A stretch of 64,000 bases of DNA from Paracoccaceae bacterium (GCA_004153385.1 SDAL01000003.1:186001-250000), one strand, 5' to 3'. Positions 53,650 to 62,400 are shown, counted from the first letter of the stretch. The notes: generated by a model from the letters alone, not told the origin. Translations and numbers: made by a program.

Positions 53650-54366
53650 TCAGTAAAAATCGATGCTTAACCCAACTCTTTCGGCAGAACCCGTCAGGTG
53701 GACGCGCATGGCGGCGCGGGCCGCCTCCGGATTTCGTGAACGGATGGCATCACAAATTGCAGTATGCTCATCAATTGTGCGCGCAATGACCTCCTGCAAG
53801 ATACCTTGGGTGCGGGCCGCGATGATCACATGGCTGATGCGTTCGGAAATCACGCCGAGAAATTGCGCGAAATAATCGTTTCCTGTCGCCTCGGCCATCA
53901 CACGGTGAAACACCAGATCCGCTTTGACGCCGGCATCACTCCAGTCCTCGGCCTGCGCCATATCCGCGAGCGCATCTTCAAGCTGGCCCAGCTGGTCGGG
54001 CGTGTGGTTGACTGCAGCCAACGCTGCGGCCTCCAGCTCCAGCGGGATCCGCAACTGATAAAGGTCGCGAAACGCGTGGCGGTCCATCTGTTTGCCATCT
54101 TCCAGCCGGACCTGTCTGGCCTGCATCTCGACCACAAAGGCGCCGACCCCTTGGCGCGTTTCCACCAACCCTTCGTTGCGCAACTGGGCGATCGCCTCGC
54201 GTACCACGGTGCGGCTGACGCCGAAACTTTTGGCCAACGCATGCTCTGTGGGCAGTTTGTCACCGGGTTGCAGCATGCCCTTGTAAATCCGCTTGGCAAA
54301 CTGGGACGCGATCCGCGCTGGCAGATGATCGTTCCGCCGGATTTGTTCAAATTCGTTATCCATCAT
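53650..54366 (-). CDS. GntR family regulator, FCD subfamily, of the acid-sugar island
   Basis: 238 residues. The winged HTH (about 8-75) shows ASQFAKRIYKGMLQPGDKLP and ALAKSFGVSRTVVREAIAQL. The FCD domain (about 95-225) has LRIPLELEAAALAAV, a VFHRVMAEATGN metal-site segment and IDEHTAICDAI. The start follows AAGGAG. It sits between the oxidase and the FAH-TRAP operon on the same strand, and the promoters on both sides of the island carry a shared motif that it could bind. The ligand is probably a sugar acid or its keto-deoxy product. Confidence 0.92.
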   Translation of the reverse strand: MMDNEFEQIRRNDHLPARIASQFAKRIYKGMLQPGDKLPTEHALAKSFGVSRTVVREAIAQLRNEGLVETRQGVGAFVVEMQARQVRLEDGKQMDRHAFRDLYQLRIPLELEAAALAAVNHTPDQLGQLEDALADMAQAEDWSDAGVKADLVFHRVMAEATGNDYFAQFLGVISERISHVIIAARTQGILQEVIARTIDEHTAICDAIRSRNPEAARAAMRVHLTGSAERVGLSIDFY

Positions 54367-54373
54367 CTGCTCC

Positions 54374-54431
54374 TTGGCCAGCCTTGTTTTGGCCAGCCTT
54401 GTCTTGAACGGCCTTGTCTTGATCGGGCCTC
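54374..54431. repeat. 15-bp tandem repeat (minisatellite-like), nearly four units
   Basis: Units are TTGGCCAGCCTTGTT (54374-54388), TTGGCCAGCCTTGTC (54389-54403), TTGAACGGCCTTGTC (54404-54418) and a partial TTGATCGGGCCTC (54419-54431). They fill the space between the GntR start and the stop of the upstream oxidase gene and reach into that stop codon. Divergence increases toward the oxidase end, as in slippage-grown arrays. Copy number could alter spacing at the GntR ribosome site. Confidence 0.85.
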
Positions 54432-55896
54432 ATCCGGCGGCGTTGCGCAAAAGATCAAGCTGGCAGCCCGGGTTCATCGTCGATGCCGGGTCAAGCGCAT
54501 CTTTCAGTGCCAGCAGCATATCGCGGCGCACATCCGGCAGGCGTGCCTCGAAATCCGTCCGTTTCAGCCGTCCGATCCCGTGTTCGGCACTGATTGATCC
54601 GTCAAACCGGTCCAGAACCGCGTTAATCGCCCCTTTGGCCGTATAGATATCGGCATCGGTTTGCGGCCCGTCCGCCGCTGGATCGGGCAAGACATTCAGA
54701 TGCACATTGCCATCCCCGACATGCCCGTAGGACACACAAAGCGCGTTGGGCAAAGCGGCCATGACCGCAGCCTCTGCCTCGGCCACAAAGGCAGGCAGGG
54801 CCGACAGCGCGACAGAAACATCGGTGCGCAAATGCTTGCCGCGTTTGGCCTGCCCCTCGTTCATGCCCTCGCGGATCAGCCACAGATTGCGCGCCTGCGC
54901 CTGCGATTGGGCCACCACGCCATCCAGCACCATGCCGTTTTCAAAGCCCTCTTCAAGAAATGCCGCCATCAGCGCGTCAATATCCACCAGCCCCGAGCCG
55001 GATATCTCGACCAGCGCATAGGCCGGATGACTGCCATCCAAAGGCAGCGGCAGATCAGGCAATGCTTCTGCGGCCAGAACAAAGGCCTCGGGCGGCATAA
55101 ACTCGAACGCCGACATCAGATCGCAGCACTGCCTGCGGGCATGGCGGTACAGCGCGATCACATCCTCCAGCGATGACAGCGCCAGAAGAGCGGTTGCGGT
55201 TTTCTCCGGCGCCGGCATCAGCTTGACCGATACGGCCGTGATGATGCCTAGCGTGCCTTCGGCCCCGATGAACAGCTGCTTCAGATCGATGCCGCGATTG
55301 TCCTTGCGCAGCCGGCTGAGCCCTTCGAAAATACGCCCGTCCGGCAGAACGACCTCCAAACCCAGCACCAGCTCGCGGGTCATACCATAGCGCAGCACAT
55401 TCACCCCGCCCGCATTTGTCGCGACATTGCCACCCAACCGGCAACTTCCCTGCGCGCCAAGCGAAAGCGGAAAATACAGACCCGCTTGCGCCACTTTGTT
55501 TTTGAACTCCTCCAGTACGATGCCCGCCTCGACCACGGCGGAGAAATCATCCGCATCAAGGCTGCGCACGCGGTTCATCCGTTCCAACGACACCACCACC
55601 TGCGTGGCAGGCGTATCTGGCACGCCCCCCAGAACAAGCCCGGTGTTACCGCCCTGAGGCACCACACCCAAGCCCAGTTCAGCGGCCGCGCGCACGCAGT
55701 CTGATACGCTTTGGGTCGTGCGCGGACGTAAAACCGCCACGGCATCCGATTGCACATCTCCGTGCCAATCGCGGCAATAGGGCGCGACCTGATCGCCCAG
55801 CAGCACGACATCTTCCCCCAGACGCGCAACCAGCGCCTGTGCAAGTGCTTCTTTTGTCTGTGCCTGCGGCTGTTTTACTGCCTCACCCGTGCGCAT
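54430..55896 (-). CDS. FAD-binding oxidoreductase, GlcD/D-2-hydroxyacid dehydrogenase family
   Basis: About 488 residues. The PCMH-type FAD domain has PRTTQSVSDCVRAAAELGLGV and VPQGGNTGLVLGGVP, then GAQGSCRLGGNVATNAGGVN with RYGMTRELVLGLEVVLPDG. The cap and C-terminal parts hold SYGHVGDGNVHLNVLPD and ISAEHGIGRLKR with the metal-binding histidines. Relatives oxidise D-lactate, D-2-hydroxyglutarate or glycolate. I start at 55896 because GGGAGG is too close to the ATG at 55905 (1 nt) and overlaps the one at 55914. It is divergent from denD and upstream of gntR. Confidence 0.9.
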   Translation of the reverse strand: MRTGEAVKQPQAQTKEALAQALVARLGEDVVLLGDQVAPYCRDWHGDVQSDAVAVLRPRTTQSVSDCVRAAAELGLGVVPQGGNTGLVLGGVPDTPATQVVVSLERMNRVRSLDADDFSAVVEAGIVLEEFKNKVAQAGLYFPLSLGAQGSCRLGGNVATNAGGVNVLRYGMTRELVLGLEVVLPDGRIFEGLSRLRKDNRGIDLKQLFIGAEGTLGIITAVSVKLMPAPEKTATALLALSSLEDVIALYRHARRQCCDLMSAFEFMPPEAFVLAAEALPDLPLPLDGSHPAYALVEISGSGLVDIDALMAAFLEEGFENGMVLDGVVAQSQAQARNLWLIREGMNEGQAKRGKHLRTDVSVALSALPAFVAEAEAAVMAALPNALCVSYGHVGDGNVHLNVLPDPAADGPQTDADIYTAKGAINAVLDRFDGSISAEHGIGRLKRTDFEARLPDVRRDMLLALKDALDPASTMNPGCQLDLLRNAAG

Positions 55897-55960
55897 CGCG
55901 ATCATGCCTCCCAAGCCGTTGATGACGGAAAATCATTTGCATCTTACTCATATCAGGTTA

Positions 55961-55970
55961 TCAGACAACA
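55961..55970. promoter_or_regulatory. Candidate GntR operator, site 2 (oxidase/denD divergent promoter)
   Basis: TCAGACAACA within GGTTATCAGACAACAAG, located between the divergent oxidase gene (start about 55896) and denD (start 56028). The reverse strand reads TTGTCTGATAA, a near-dyad like site 1. Placement lets one regulator control both arms of the island. Confidence 0.5.
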
Positions 55971-56027
55971 AGATAAATGCCAAACGCGAGGGGGCGTTGG
56001 CCTGTTTTCGAATGGAGGAGACCTGAT

Positions 56028-57011
56028 ATGCATATTCTCATCATTGGTGCGGCCGGTATGGTCGGGCGCAAACTGACACAGAAACTTGTGAAAGACGGGA
56101 CTGTCGGCGATCAGGCCATCACGCGCCTGTCGCTTGTGGATGTGGTTGAACCACAGGCCCCTGCGGATTTCACGGGCGAGGTGCGCTGCATTACCGCCGA
56201 TCTGTCCGATCAGGGCGCGGCGGAAACACTGGTCGAATCTCGCCCTGATGTGATCTATCATCTGGCGGCCATCGTCTCTGCCGAAGCAGAGCAGGATTTC
56301 GAAAAAGGCTACCGGATCAATCTTGACGGCACCCGCGCGCTGTTTGACGCGATCCGGCAAGAGCATCTGCGCGACGGCTACTTCCCTCGTGTTGTGTTCG
56401 CGTCGTCCATCGCGGTCGTGGGGGCGCCACTGCCGTTCCCGATCCCCGATGATTTCCATACCACACCGCTGACCAGCTATGGCACGCAAAAGGCGATCTG
56501 CGAACTGCTGCTGGCCGACTATTCGCGCCTTGGGTTTTTCGACGGCATCGGTATCCGGCTGCCGACGATCTGCATCCGTCCGGGCACGCCCAACAAGGCC
56601 GCGTCCGGCTTTTTCTCAAACATCCTGCGCGAGCCGCTGGTGGGCAAGGAGGCCATTCTTCCGGTGCCGGAAACGATCCGCCACTGGCATACCTCGCCAC
56701 GCTCTGCGGTGGGGTTCATGATCCACGCGGCCACTCTTGATCTGCAAAAGGTCGGGCCACGTCGCAACCTGTCCATGCCGGGGCTCAGTGCGACGGTCGG
56801 TGAACAGATCGAGGCCCTGCGCCGCGTGGCAGGCGACGAGGCCGTGGCCCTGATCCGCTCGGAACCCGACGAGATGATCACCCGCATGTGCGAAAGCTGG
56901 GCGCCCGGATTTGATGCGACCCGCGCTCGCGAACTTGGCTTCACCGCCGAGACAAGCTTTGACGACATCATTCGCGCCCATATGGAAGACGAGCTGGGAG
57001 CGCGCGCATGA
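56028..57011 (+). CDS. denD: D-erythronate dehydrogenase-like NAD-dependent epimerase/dehydratase family protein
   Basis: 327 residues, extended SDR family. The NAD motif is ILIIGAAGMVGRKLTQKL, residues 3-20. YHLAAIVS, SSIAVVGAPLPFP and the catalytic YGTQK (Tyr and Lys of YxxxK) follow, with IRLPTICIRPGTPNKAASGF. It closely resembles DenD, which oxidises D-erythronate at C2 in tetronate catabolism, but no partner kinase or decarboxylase of that pathway is adjacent. GGAGGAG precedes the ATG at 56028. It overlaps the next gene by 4 bp. Confidence 0.83.
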   Translation: MHILIIGAAGMVGRKLTQKLVKDGTVGDQAITRLSLVDVVEPQAPADFTGEVRCITADLSDQGAAETLVESRPDVIYHLAAIVSAEAEQDFEKGYRINLDGTRALFDAIRQEHLRDGYFPRVVFASSIAVVGAPLPFPIPDDFHTTPLTSYGTQKAICELLLADYSRLGFFDGIGIRLPTICIRPGTPNKAASGFFSNILREPLVGKEAILPVPETIRHWHTSPRSAVGFMIHAATLDLQKVGPRRNLSMPGLSATVGEQIEALRRVAGDEAVALIRSEPDEMITRMCESWAPGFDATRARELGFTAETSFDDIIRAHMEDELGARA

Positions 57012-57925
57012 CGGATACGCCCGAGCAATTCCGCGATCCGAAAATCGCCTTTCTCGGCACAGGTCTGATGGGGGCGCCGATGGTGCGGTGCCTCTTGGGT
57101 GCCGGATTTGGCGTGACCGTCTGGAACCGTGCACCGTCCAAGGCGCAGGCGCTGATCGCGGACGGGGCCGTTTGTGCCCCCTCTGCGGCGGAGGCTGTGG
57201 CCGGTGCCGATGTCGTATTCACAATGCTGTCGAATGGTGCTGCGGTGGAGGATGTGTTGTTTGCCCAAGGCGTGGCCGACGCCCTGCCAAAAGGCGCTGT
57301 GGTGATCGACACCTCGTCCATCGCGCCCGATGCCGCACGCGCGCATGCCGACCGGCTGAGCCAGCGCGGCATCGCCCATATCGACAGCCCTGTCTCTGGT
57401 GGCGTGGTGGGCGCCGAGGCGGGCACGCTTGCGCTTATGGCGGGCGGTGATGCGGATGTGATCACAAAAATCGCCGACGTCATGGCCCCCTTGGGGCGAC
57501 TGACCCATGTCGGGCCCGCGGGCGCAGGACAGGTGTGCAAACTGGCCAACCAGCAGATTGTGGCAGTGACCATCGGCGCCGTGGCCGAGGCGATGATTCT
57601 GGTGGAAAAAGGCGGCGCGGATCGGAGCAAATTCCGCGACGCCATTCGCGGCGGGTTTGCCGAAAGCAGGATATTGGAGCTGCATGGCGCACGTATGGTT
57701 GCGCGCGATTTCAAACCCGGCGGCCCGTCGCGGTTGCAGCTCAAAGATCTGGACGCGGTGATGTCATTGGCCACCGAGCTGGGGTTGGAGTTGCCCCTGT
57801 CGCAAACCGTGACGGATGAATTCAGGGAGTTTGTTGCTGGTGGACATGGTGATACAGATCACAGTGGCCTGCTTTTGCATCTGGAAGCCCGAAACGCCCA
57901 GCAACCGACGGAGGACACCGAATGA
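57008..57925 (+). CDS. NAD(P)-dependent beta-hydroxyacid dehydrogenase (tartronate semialdehyde reductase GarR-like)
   Basis: 305 residues, 3-hydroxyisobutyrate dehydrogenase family. The Rossmann motif is FLGTGLMGAPMVRCLL, the substrate loop DSPVSGGVVGAEAGTL, the catalytic lysine lies in GAGQVCKLANQQIV, and AIRGGFAESRILE and DHSGLLLHLE match GarR/GlxR more closely than HIBADH. GarR reduces tartronate semialdehyde to glycerate. It overlaps denD and the IlvD/Edd gene by 4 bp each, so the three are one translation-coupled unit. The substrate here could be another 3-oxo acid formed by DenD-type oxidation. Confidence 0.86.
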   Translation: MTDTPEQFRDPKIAFLGTGLMGAPMVRCLLGAGFGVTVWNRAPSKAQALIADGAVCAPSAAEAVAGADVVFTMLSNGAAVEDVLFAQGVADALPKGAVVIDTSSIAPDAARAHADRLSQRGIAHIDSPVSGGVVGAEAGTLALMAGGDADVITKIADVMAPLGRLTHVGPAGAGQVCKLANQQIVAVTIGAVAEAMILVEKGGADRSKFRDAIRGGFAESRILELHGARMVARDFKPGGPSRLQLKDLDAVMSLATELGLELPLSQTVTDEFREFVAGGHGDTDHSGLLLHLEARNAQQPTEDTE

Positions 57926-59706
57926 CCACCGCACCTACCCCCAAACGCCGCCTGCGTTCACAAGATTGGTTCGACAATCCCGATCATGCCGATATGACCG
58001 CGCTCTATCTGGAGCGGTTCATGAACTATGGCACCACGCCGGAAGAATTGCGCTCCGGCAAGCCGATCATCGGCATTGCACAATCGGGCAGCGACCTGAA
58101 CCCGTGCAACCGCCACCATCTGGATCTGGCCAAGCGCGTGCGCGACGGCATTCGCGATGCGGGCGGGATACCGATCGAATTTCCGACCCACACCCTGTTT
58201 GAAAACTGCAAACGCCCCACGGCAGCGCTGGATCGCAACCTTGCGTATCTGGGGTTGGTGGAGCTGCTTTACGGCTATCCGTTCGACGGGGTCGTGCTGA
58301 CCACGGGCTGTGACAAGACCACCCCGTCCGCGCTGATGGCCGCGGCAACCGTTGATCTGCCGGCTATCGTCTTGTCGGGCGGGCCGATGCTGGATGGCTG
58401 GCACGAGGGCGAACTGGTGGGCTCGGGCACGGTCATCTGGCGCTCGCGGCGCAAGTACGGGGCGGGCGAGATCACACGCGAGGAGTTTTTGGAAACCGCG
58501 CTGGATTCCGCCCCGTCCATCGGGCATTGCAACACAATGGGCACCGCCTCCACGATGAACGCGATCGCCGAGGCGCTTGGCATGTCGCTGACCGGATGTG
58601 CCGCTATTCCGGCGGCGTATCGTGCGCGCGGGCAGATGTCCTACCGCACCGGCCGACGTGCGGTGGAACTGGTGCTGGAAGATATCCGGCCCTCGCATAT
58701 CATGACGCGCGATGCTTTCCTGAATGCGATCCGCGTCAATTCCGCGATTGGCGGCTCGACCAACGCGCAGCCCCATATCATGGCCATGGCGAAACATGCA
58801 GGCGTTACCCTGCATTCCGATGATTGGCAAAACCACGGCTATGACATTCCGCTTCTGGCCAATGTTCAGCCCGCAGGTGCCTATCTGGGCGAGCGGTTCC
58901 ACCGCGCAGGCGGTGTGCCCGCGATCATGTGGGAGCTGATGCAGGCGGGCAAGCTGGAGGGTGGGTGCAAGACGGTCACCGGCCACACCATGCGCGACAA
59001 TCTGGACGGTCGCGAAAGCACAGACCGCGAGGTGATTAAACCGTTCAACGCACCGATGATGGAACGTGCAGGGTTTATGGTGCTCAAAGGCAATCTGTTT
59101 GACTTTGCGATCATGAAAACCAGTGTCATCTCGGACGAATTCCGCGACAGGTTCCTGAAAGAACCGGGACAGGACGGGGTGTTCGAAGGCCGCGCCTTTG
59201 TCTTTGACGGCTCAGAGGATTATCATGCACGGATCAACGATCCGGCGCTGGATATCGACGCCCGCTCGATCCTTGTGATCCGTGGCGCTGGTCCGATGGG
59301 CTGGCCCGGATCGGCGGAGGTGGTGAATATGCAGCCACCAGATCGCCTATTGAAACAAGGTATCACCAGCTTGCCCACGATCGGTGACGGGCGTCAGTCA
59401 GGCACGGCCGACAGCCCTTCGATCCTGAACGCCTCGCCGGAGTCTGCGGCAGGCGGGGGCCTTGCGTGGCTGCATACAGGCGATGTGATCCGCATCGATC
59501 TGAATTCCGGCCGGTGCGATATGCTGGTTGATGAGGCCGAGATTGCACGCCGCCGCGAAAATGGTGCCCCGCCCGTGCCCCCCTCGGCAACACCTTGGCA
59601 GAAAATCTATCGTGAAACCGTGACACAAATGGAAGACGGCGCCACGATCCGCGGCGCGGAAGATTTCCAGCGCATTTCTGAAAAACTGCCACGCCACAAT
59701 CACTGA
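57922..59706 (+). CDS. IlvD/Edd family dehydratase, pentonate (L-arabinonate/D-xylonate) dehydratase type
   Basis: 594 residues. The [2Fe-2S] ligands are C62 (NPCNRHH), C130 (TTGCDKTTPS) and C203 (GHCNTMGTAST), with K132 as the magnesium-binding lysine. Their spacing matches that known for L-arabinonate dehydratase rather than the [4Fe-4S] 6-phosphogluconate dehydratase. The catalytic serine is S493 in GDGRQSGTA. The enzyme would dehydrate an aldonate to a 2-keto-3-deoxy acid. It is the third gene of denD-garR-like-ilvD/edd. Biosynthetic IlvD is unlikely given the catabolic context, but the exact acid is not fixed by sequence. Confidence 0.88.
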   Translation: MTTAPTPKRRLRSQDWFDNPDHADMTALYLERFMNYGTTPEELRSGKPIIGIAQSGSDLNPCNRHHLDLAKRVRDGIRDAGGIPIEFPTHTLFENCKRPTAALDRNLAYLGLVELLYGYPFDGVVLTTGCDKTTPSALMAAATVDLPAIVLSGGPMLDGWHEGELVGSGTVIWRSRRKYGAGEITREEFLETALDSAPSIGHCNTMGTASTMNAIAEALGMSLTGCAAIPAAYRARGQMSYRTGRRAVELVLEDIRPSHIMTRDAFLNAIRVNSAIGGSTNAQPHIMAMAKHAGVTLHSDDWQNHGYDIPLLANVQPAGAYLGERFHRAGGVPAIMWELMQAGKLEGGCKTVTGHTMRDNLDGRESTDREVIKPFNAPMMERAGFMVLKGNLFDFAIMKTSVISDEFRDRFLKEPGQDGVFEGRAFVFDGSEDYHARINDPALDIDARSILVIRGAGPMGWPGSAEVVNMQPPDRLLKQGITSLPTIGDGRQSGTADSPSILNASPESAAGGGLAWLHTGDVIRIDLNSGRCDMLVDEAEIARRRENGAPPVPPSATPWQKIYRETVTQMEDGATIRGAEDFQRISEKLPRHNH

Positions 59707-60059
59707 TCAGACGTCAGGCCCGCCGCGCCTTGGGGCGGGCCTGAACCACGTATTCACAACCGCGCCGCATCGGCGAAGCCGGTTCAACCACCGCCTGCGT
59801 TATGCTGACCCGACCACGATAAGCATAGCACGCGAAAACGGGCCTCCCAACACATGTTAAACCTACGTGACGCGGCACCCCATACAGGTTCGCGTGCAGG
59901 ACGCGTGCGGGCCTATGTCATCGGACCCTGATATCCGTATACGTTCTTCATAGCCGCATTATGCCCGAAATCCGGACTTGATTAACCGTCCTGCACCCTC
60001 GATACCCATCTCCGATGCACACGGCCCGCACCAGACGCACCACGCGGAGGAGAATGACT
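59707..60059. other. Intergenic region before the second GntR gene
   Basis: 353 bp that begins with the hairpin at 59714-59744. The remainder has no supported gene and presumably holds the promoter of the GntR gene at 60060. No shared TCAGACAACA motif is present here, so this regulator probably serves a different target. Confidence 0.5.
59714..59744 (+). terminator. Terminator hairpin after the IlvD/Edd gene
   Basis: TCAGGCCCGCC (59714-59724) pairs perfectly with GGCGGGCCTGA (59734-59744) over a 9-nt loop, 7 nt after the stop codon. No U-tract follows, which is common in this group. Confidence 0.65.
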
Positions 60060-60701
60060 ATGGAGACGCCCGATAAACCGGCGGAACGCGCCTATAGCGG
60101 CATTCGCGATGCGATCTTGTCTGGCAAGCTTTCTCCCGGTGACCATCTGCGTGAAGAACCGCTTGCCGAAATGACCTCCACCAGCCGGACACCGGTGCGC
60201 GAGGCGCTGCGTCGCCTTGTGGCCGACGGACTGGCGCGCGAAGAGAACCGGCACCGCTACGTGACCGAATTCACCGATGCGGAAATCACGCTGATGTTTG
60301 ATTTGCGGGCGCGGATCGAAGGGTTTGCCGCCAGCCTCTGTGCCATACGGATCGATCAGGCAGGCCTGCAACATCTGGATGGGCTGATTGCCCAGATGGA
60401 CCAGATCGAAGACAGTCACACTGGAGCAGAAATCGCCACATTTCTGGAGTGTAACACCCGATTTCACAACGCCATACTCGAGCAGACCGGATCAGACTAT
60501 CTGGAACGGATGGCGCATCCAATGCTTATGACACCCGCCGCACTGGTGCACCAGCACATGAACCGGAACAAGATCAGCCCAAGTGTCTCGAATGCACAAC
60601 ACAAGGAAATCTATCGCGCGCTGGCGGCCCGCCATCCCGAATGGGCCGATGCCGCGATGCGGGCGCATGTGTTGTCCAGCCGCCCGAGAGACACTGCATG
60701 A
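60060..60701 (+). CDS. GntR family regulator, FCD subfamily
   Basis: About 213 residues. HTH region: AYSGIRDAILSGKLSPGDHLRE and SRTPVREALRRLVADGL. FCD domain: LMFDLRARIEGFAASLCAI, a CNTRFHNAILEQTGSD metal-site segment and HKEIYRALAARHPEWADAAM. I choose the ATG at 60060, 9 nt after GGAGG; the ATG at 60054 is only 3 nt away from it. It stands alone on the plus strand and may regulate the upstream island or the CofD-like and unknown genes downstream; neither is shown. Confidence 0.9.
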   Translation: METPDKPAERAYSGIRDAILSGKLSPGDHLREEPLAEMTSTSRTPVREALRRLVADGLAREENRHRYVTEFTDAEITLMFDLRARIEGFAASLCAIRIDQAGLQHLDGLIAQMDQIEDSHTGAEIATFLECNTRFHNAILEQTGSDYLERMAHPMLMTPAALVHQHMNRNKISPSVSNAQHKEIYRALAARHPEWADAAMRAHVLSSRPRDTA

Positions 60702-61092
60702 GCATACGGATCATTCTTGATGTCATACATTAAGTAAACACATCAAATATTTGATTAATATAATAAATTGATAAAATGCAGAGCATTGCGCCTTGCAAAT
60801 TTCGCACGCCAATCAAGCGTATACCGATCTCTCGGGGCGCCAAGGCAAACGGCACAACCCCGTAAGTCATTTCTTAAGGTAAAAGATTAAGATTGGGTTT
60901 CTTACCCAAGTTCAAAAGCAGAAGCACATCAGAAACACCGCCGGAAGTCGGCAGTGGCCGGAACACATTCAAACGGAACCGAACCTGTGGCCGCCCTGTC
61001 TATCTGACCCTGCAACGGCCCTTCATGCCGCCGCAGTCGCGCCGATGCCGCACGGATGCAGCATCTGCCATCTGTGCTGCGCCTTCTTCAGC
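60702..61092. other. Convergent intergenic region with AT-rich palindrome
   Basis: 391 bp between two convergent genes. The first 80 bp are AT-rich and contain the perfect 14-bp palindrome ATCAAATATTTGAT (60742-60755). A small hairpin, TTGGGT-5-ACCCAA, lies at 60893-60909. A 67-codon frame (60893-61096) and an overlapping startless frame read through, but neither shows a motif or ribosome site, so I call no gene. Confidence 0.5.
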
Positions 61093-62268
61093 TTAATCCA
61101 GTGATACCAGAATTTTCGCGATCTTCGCGGGATCGTATTTCACCGCATCTGCCATTTGCAACGGCAGGCGCACACACGCGATGCCGTAGCGAGCATGGAC
61201 CGCGTCGCATTGTGCGGTGCTCCATGTGTGATCACACAGCACATGGGTCATCAAGCGCACAGGGGCGATCCCGTCGCCCGCATCCGCTAACATCGGCGCA
61301 AGGATCGCGCCAACCTGATCCACAAGATCGTGGCCCAATGCCTCCGGATCACGGCCAAGGCTCGGCAAGTAGACCTTGGGGATGTGGCGCGCCGCGACCG
61401 CCCGCCCGACGCCTTGGGGCAGAAGATTGGCCACGACACTGGAATACAGGCTGCCCGGCGGATAGCAGATCACATCCGCCTGCCCGATCAGCTGGTGGTT
61501 GCGCGCGGGCAATGAAACGGCTCCGCATTCTGTTGTGCCGTCACTTAAAAAGCACCGCGTGATCGGGCTTTCCAAGGGGGGCGTTTCCTTGCCGCTGATC
61601 ATACGCTGACTGATGACCCGGCGGCCGTTGGCCAGATCCACACCCAGCTGCAGGTTGTCATCCACGATGGCACGCACAATGCCGCGGACATCCACCATTT
61701 TCGACATCAGGAACAACACAGGCTCCAGCGCCCGCCCGTGACCAAGATACCCCCCCGCAAGGATCAGGTTGCCCACACTGGCGTGGCGATAGTCGAAATC
61801 CTCAGGCACATGGGCCGCGAAATGCTCCAGATGGGACAAGATCAGCTGGCGCATCGGTTTTACCACCGATGCAACCAGACGATGACGGCCACCGATCATC
61901 TGCGCCACTTCGGCCCGAAGCACATCTTGGGGGGCATCTTTGGGCAAACGATGGCTGAAGAGTGCATAAATATCGGGCTGCCCCAGAATGCTCTCGTCGG
62001 CCAGCGCCATCAGCCGCGCGCGCAAATCCCCCACCGCCGGCATATCAAACACACGGCGGAGTTCTTGCGAGCTGCCGCCGCTGTCAAATGGCGTGATCAG
62101 ATGGATTGTGTTGTGAGTATATGATTTTAGTTTGCGCGAAATCCCGTTGAGTGCACTGCCACCACTGAAAAACAAGATCCGCGGGCCGAGATGGGGCGCG
62201 CTTCGCGCGCGCGCCACGCGTAAATCATCTGGCAGCCGCAAGGCCCGCTCGACATAGGCGACGGTCAT
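61093..62268 (-). CDS. CofD/YvcK-like family protein (possible GAK-system CofD-like)
   Basis: 391 residues related to 2-phospho-L-lactate transferase CofD and the YvcK/gluconeogenesis-factor family. The nucleotide-binding start is ILFFSGGSALNGISRKL, followed by HLITPFDSGGSSQELRRVFDMP, AVGDLRARLMALAD, HASVGNLILAGGYL and ICYPPGSLYSSVVANLL. These match the CofD-type fold in order. No F420 biosynthesis gene is near. A related subfamily occurs in the so-called GAK system with an ATP-grasp enzyme and an HprK-like kinase; I suspect this belongs there but the partners would lie outside the window. GAGG precedes the ATG. Confidence 0.78.
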   Translation of the reverse strand: MTVAYVERALRLPDDLRVARARSAPHLGPRILFFSGGSALNGISRKLKSYTHNTIHLITPFDSGGSSQELRRVFDMPAVGDLRARLMALADESILGQPDIYALFSHRLPKDAPQDVLRAEVAQMIGGRHRLVASVVKPMRQLILSHLEHFAAHVPEDFDYRHASVGNLILAGGYLGHGRALEPVLFLMSKMVDVRGIVRAIVDDNLQLGVDLANGRRVISQRMISGKETPPLESPITRCFLSDGTTECGAVSLPARNHQLIGQADVICYPPGSLYSSVVANLLPQGVGRAVAARHIPKVYLPSLGRDPEALGHDLVDQVGAILAPMLADAGDGIAPVRLMTHVLCDHTWSTAQCDAVHARYGIACVRLPLQMADAVKYDPAKIAKILVSLD

Positions 62269-62400
62269 GGAACCTCATCTTCTGCGGGGCGCAGGCCCGT
62301 CCCGGTCTTTGGCCCGAGATCCCGTGCCGGGCACATCCAAGGCATTTGCCCGAAGCATAACCGCGCGCAGCCCGCTTGTCATCCGTTCCGGACCGATGAC

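Noticed and set aside
57922-59706. Biosynthetic dihydroxy-acid dehydratase or 6-phosphogluconate dehydratase
   Set aside because: The three cysteines are spaced as in [2Fe-2S] pentonate dehydratases, and the gene is in a catabolic operon with denD.
60893-61096. A 67-codon frame in the gap after the GntR gene
   Set aside because: It starts at TTG within a small hairpin, has no ribosome site, and its composition is not protein-like.
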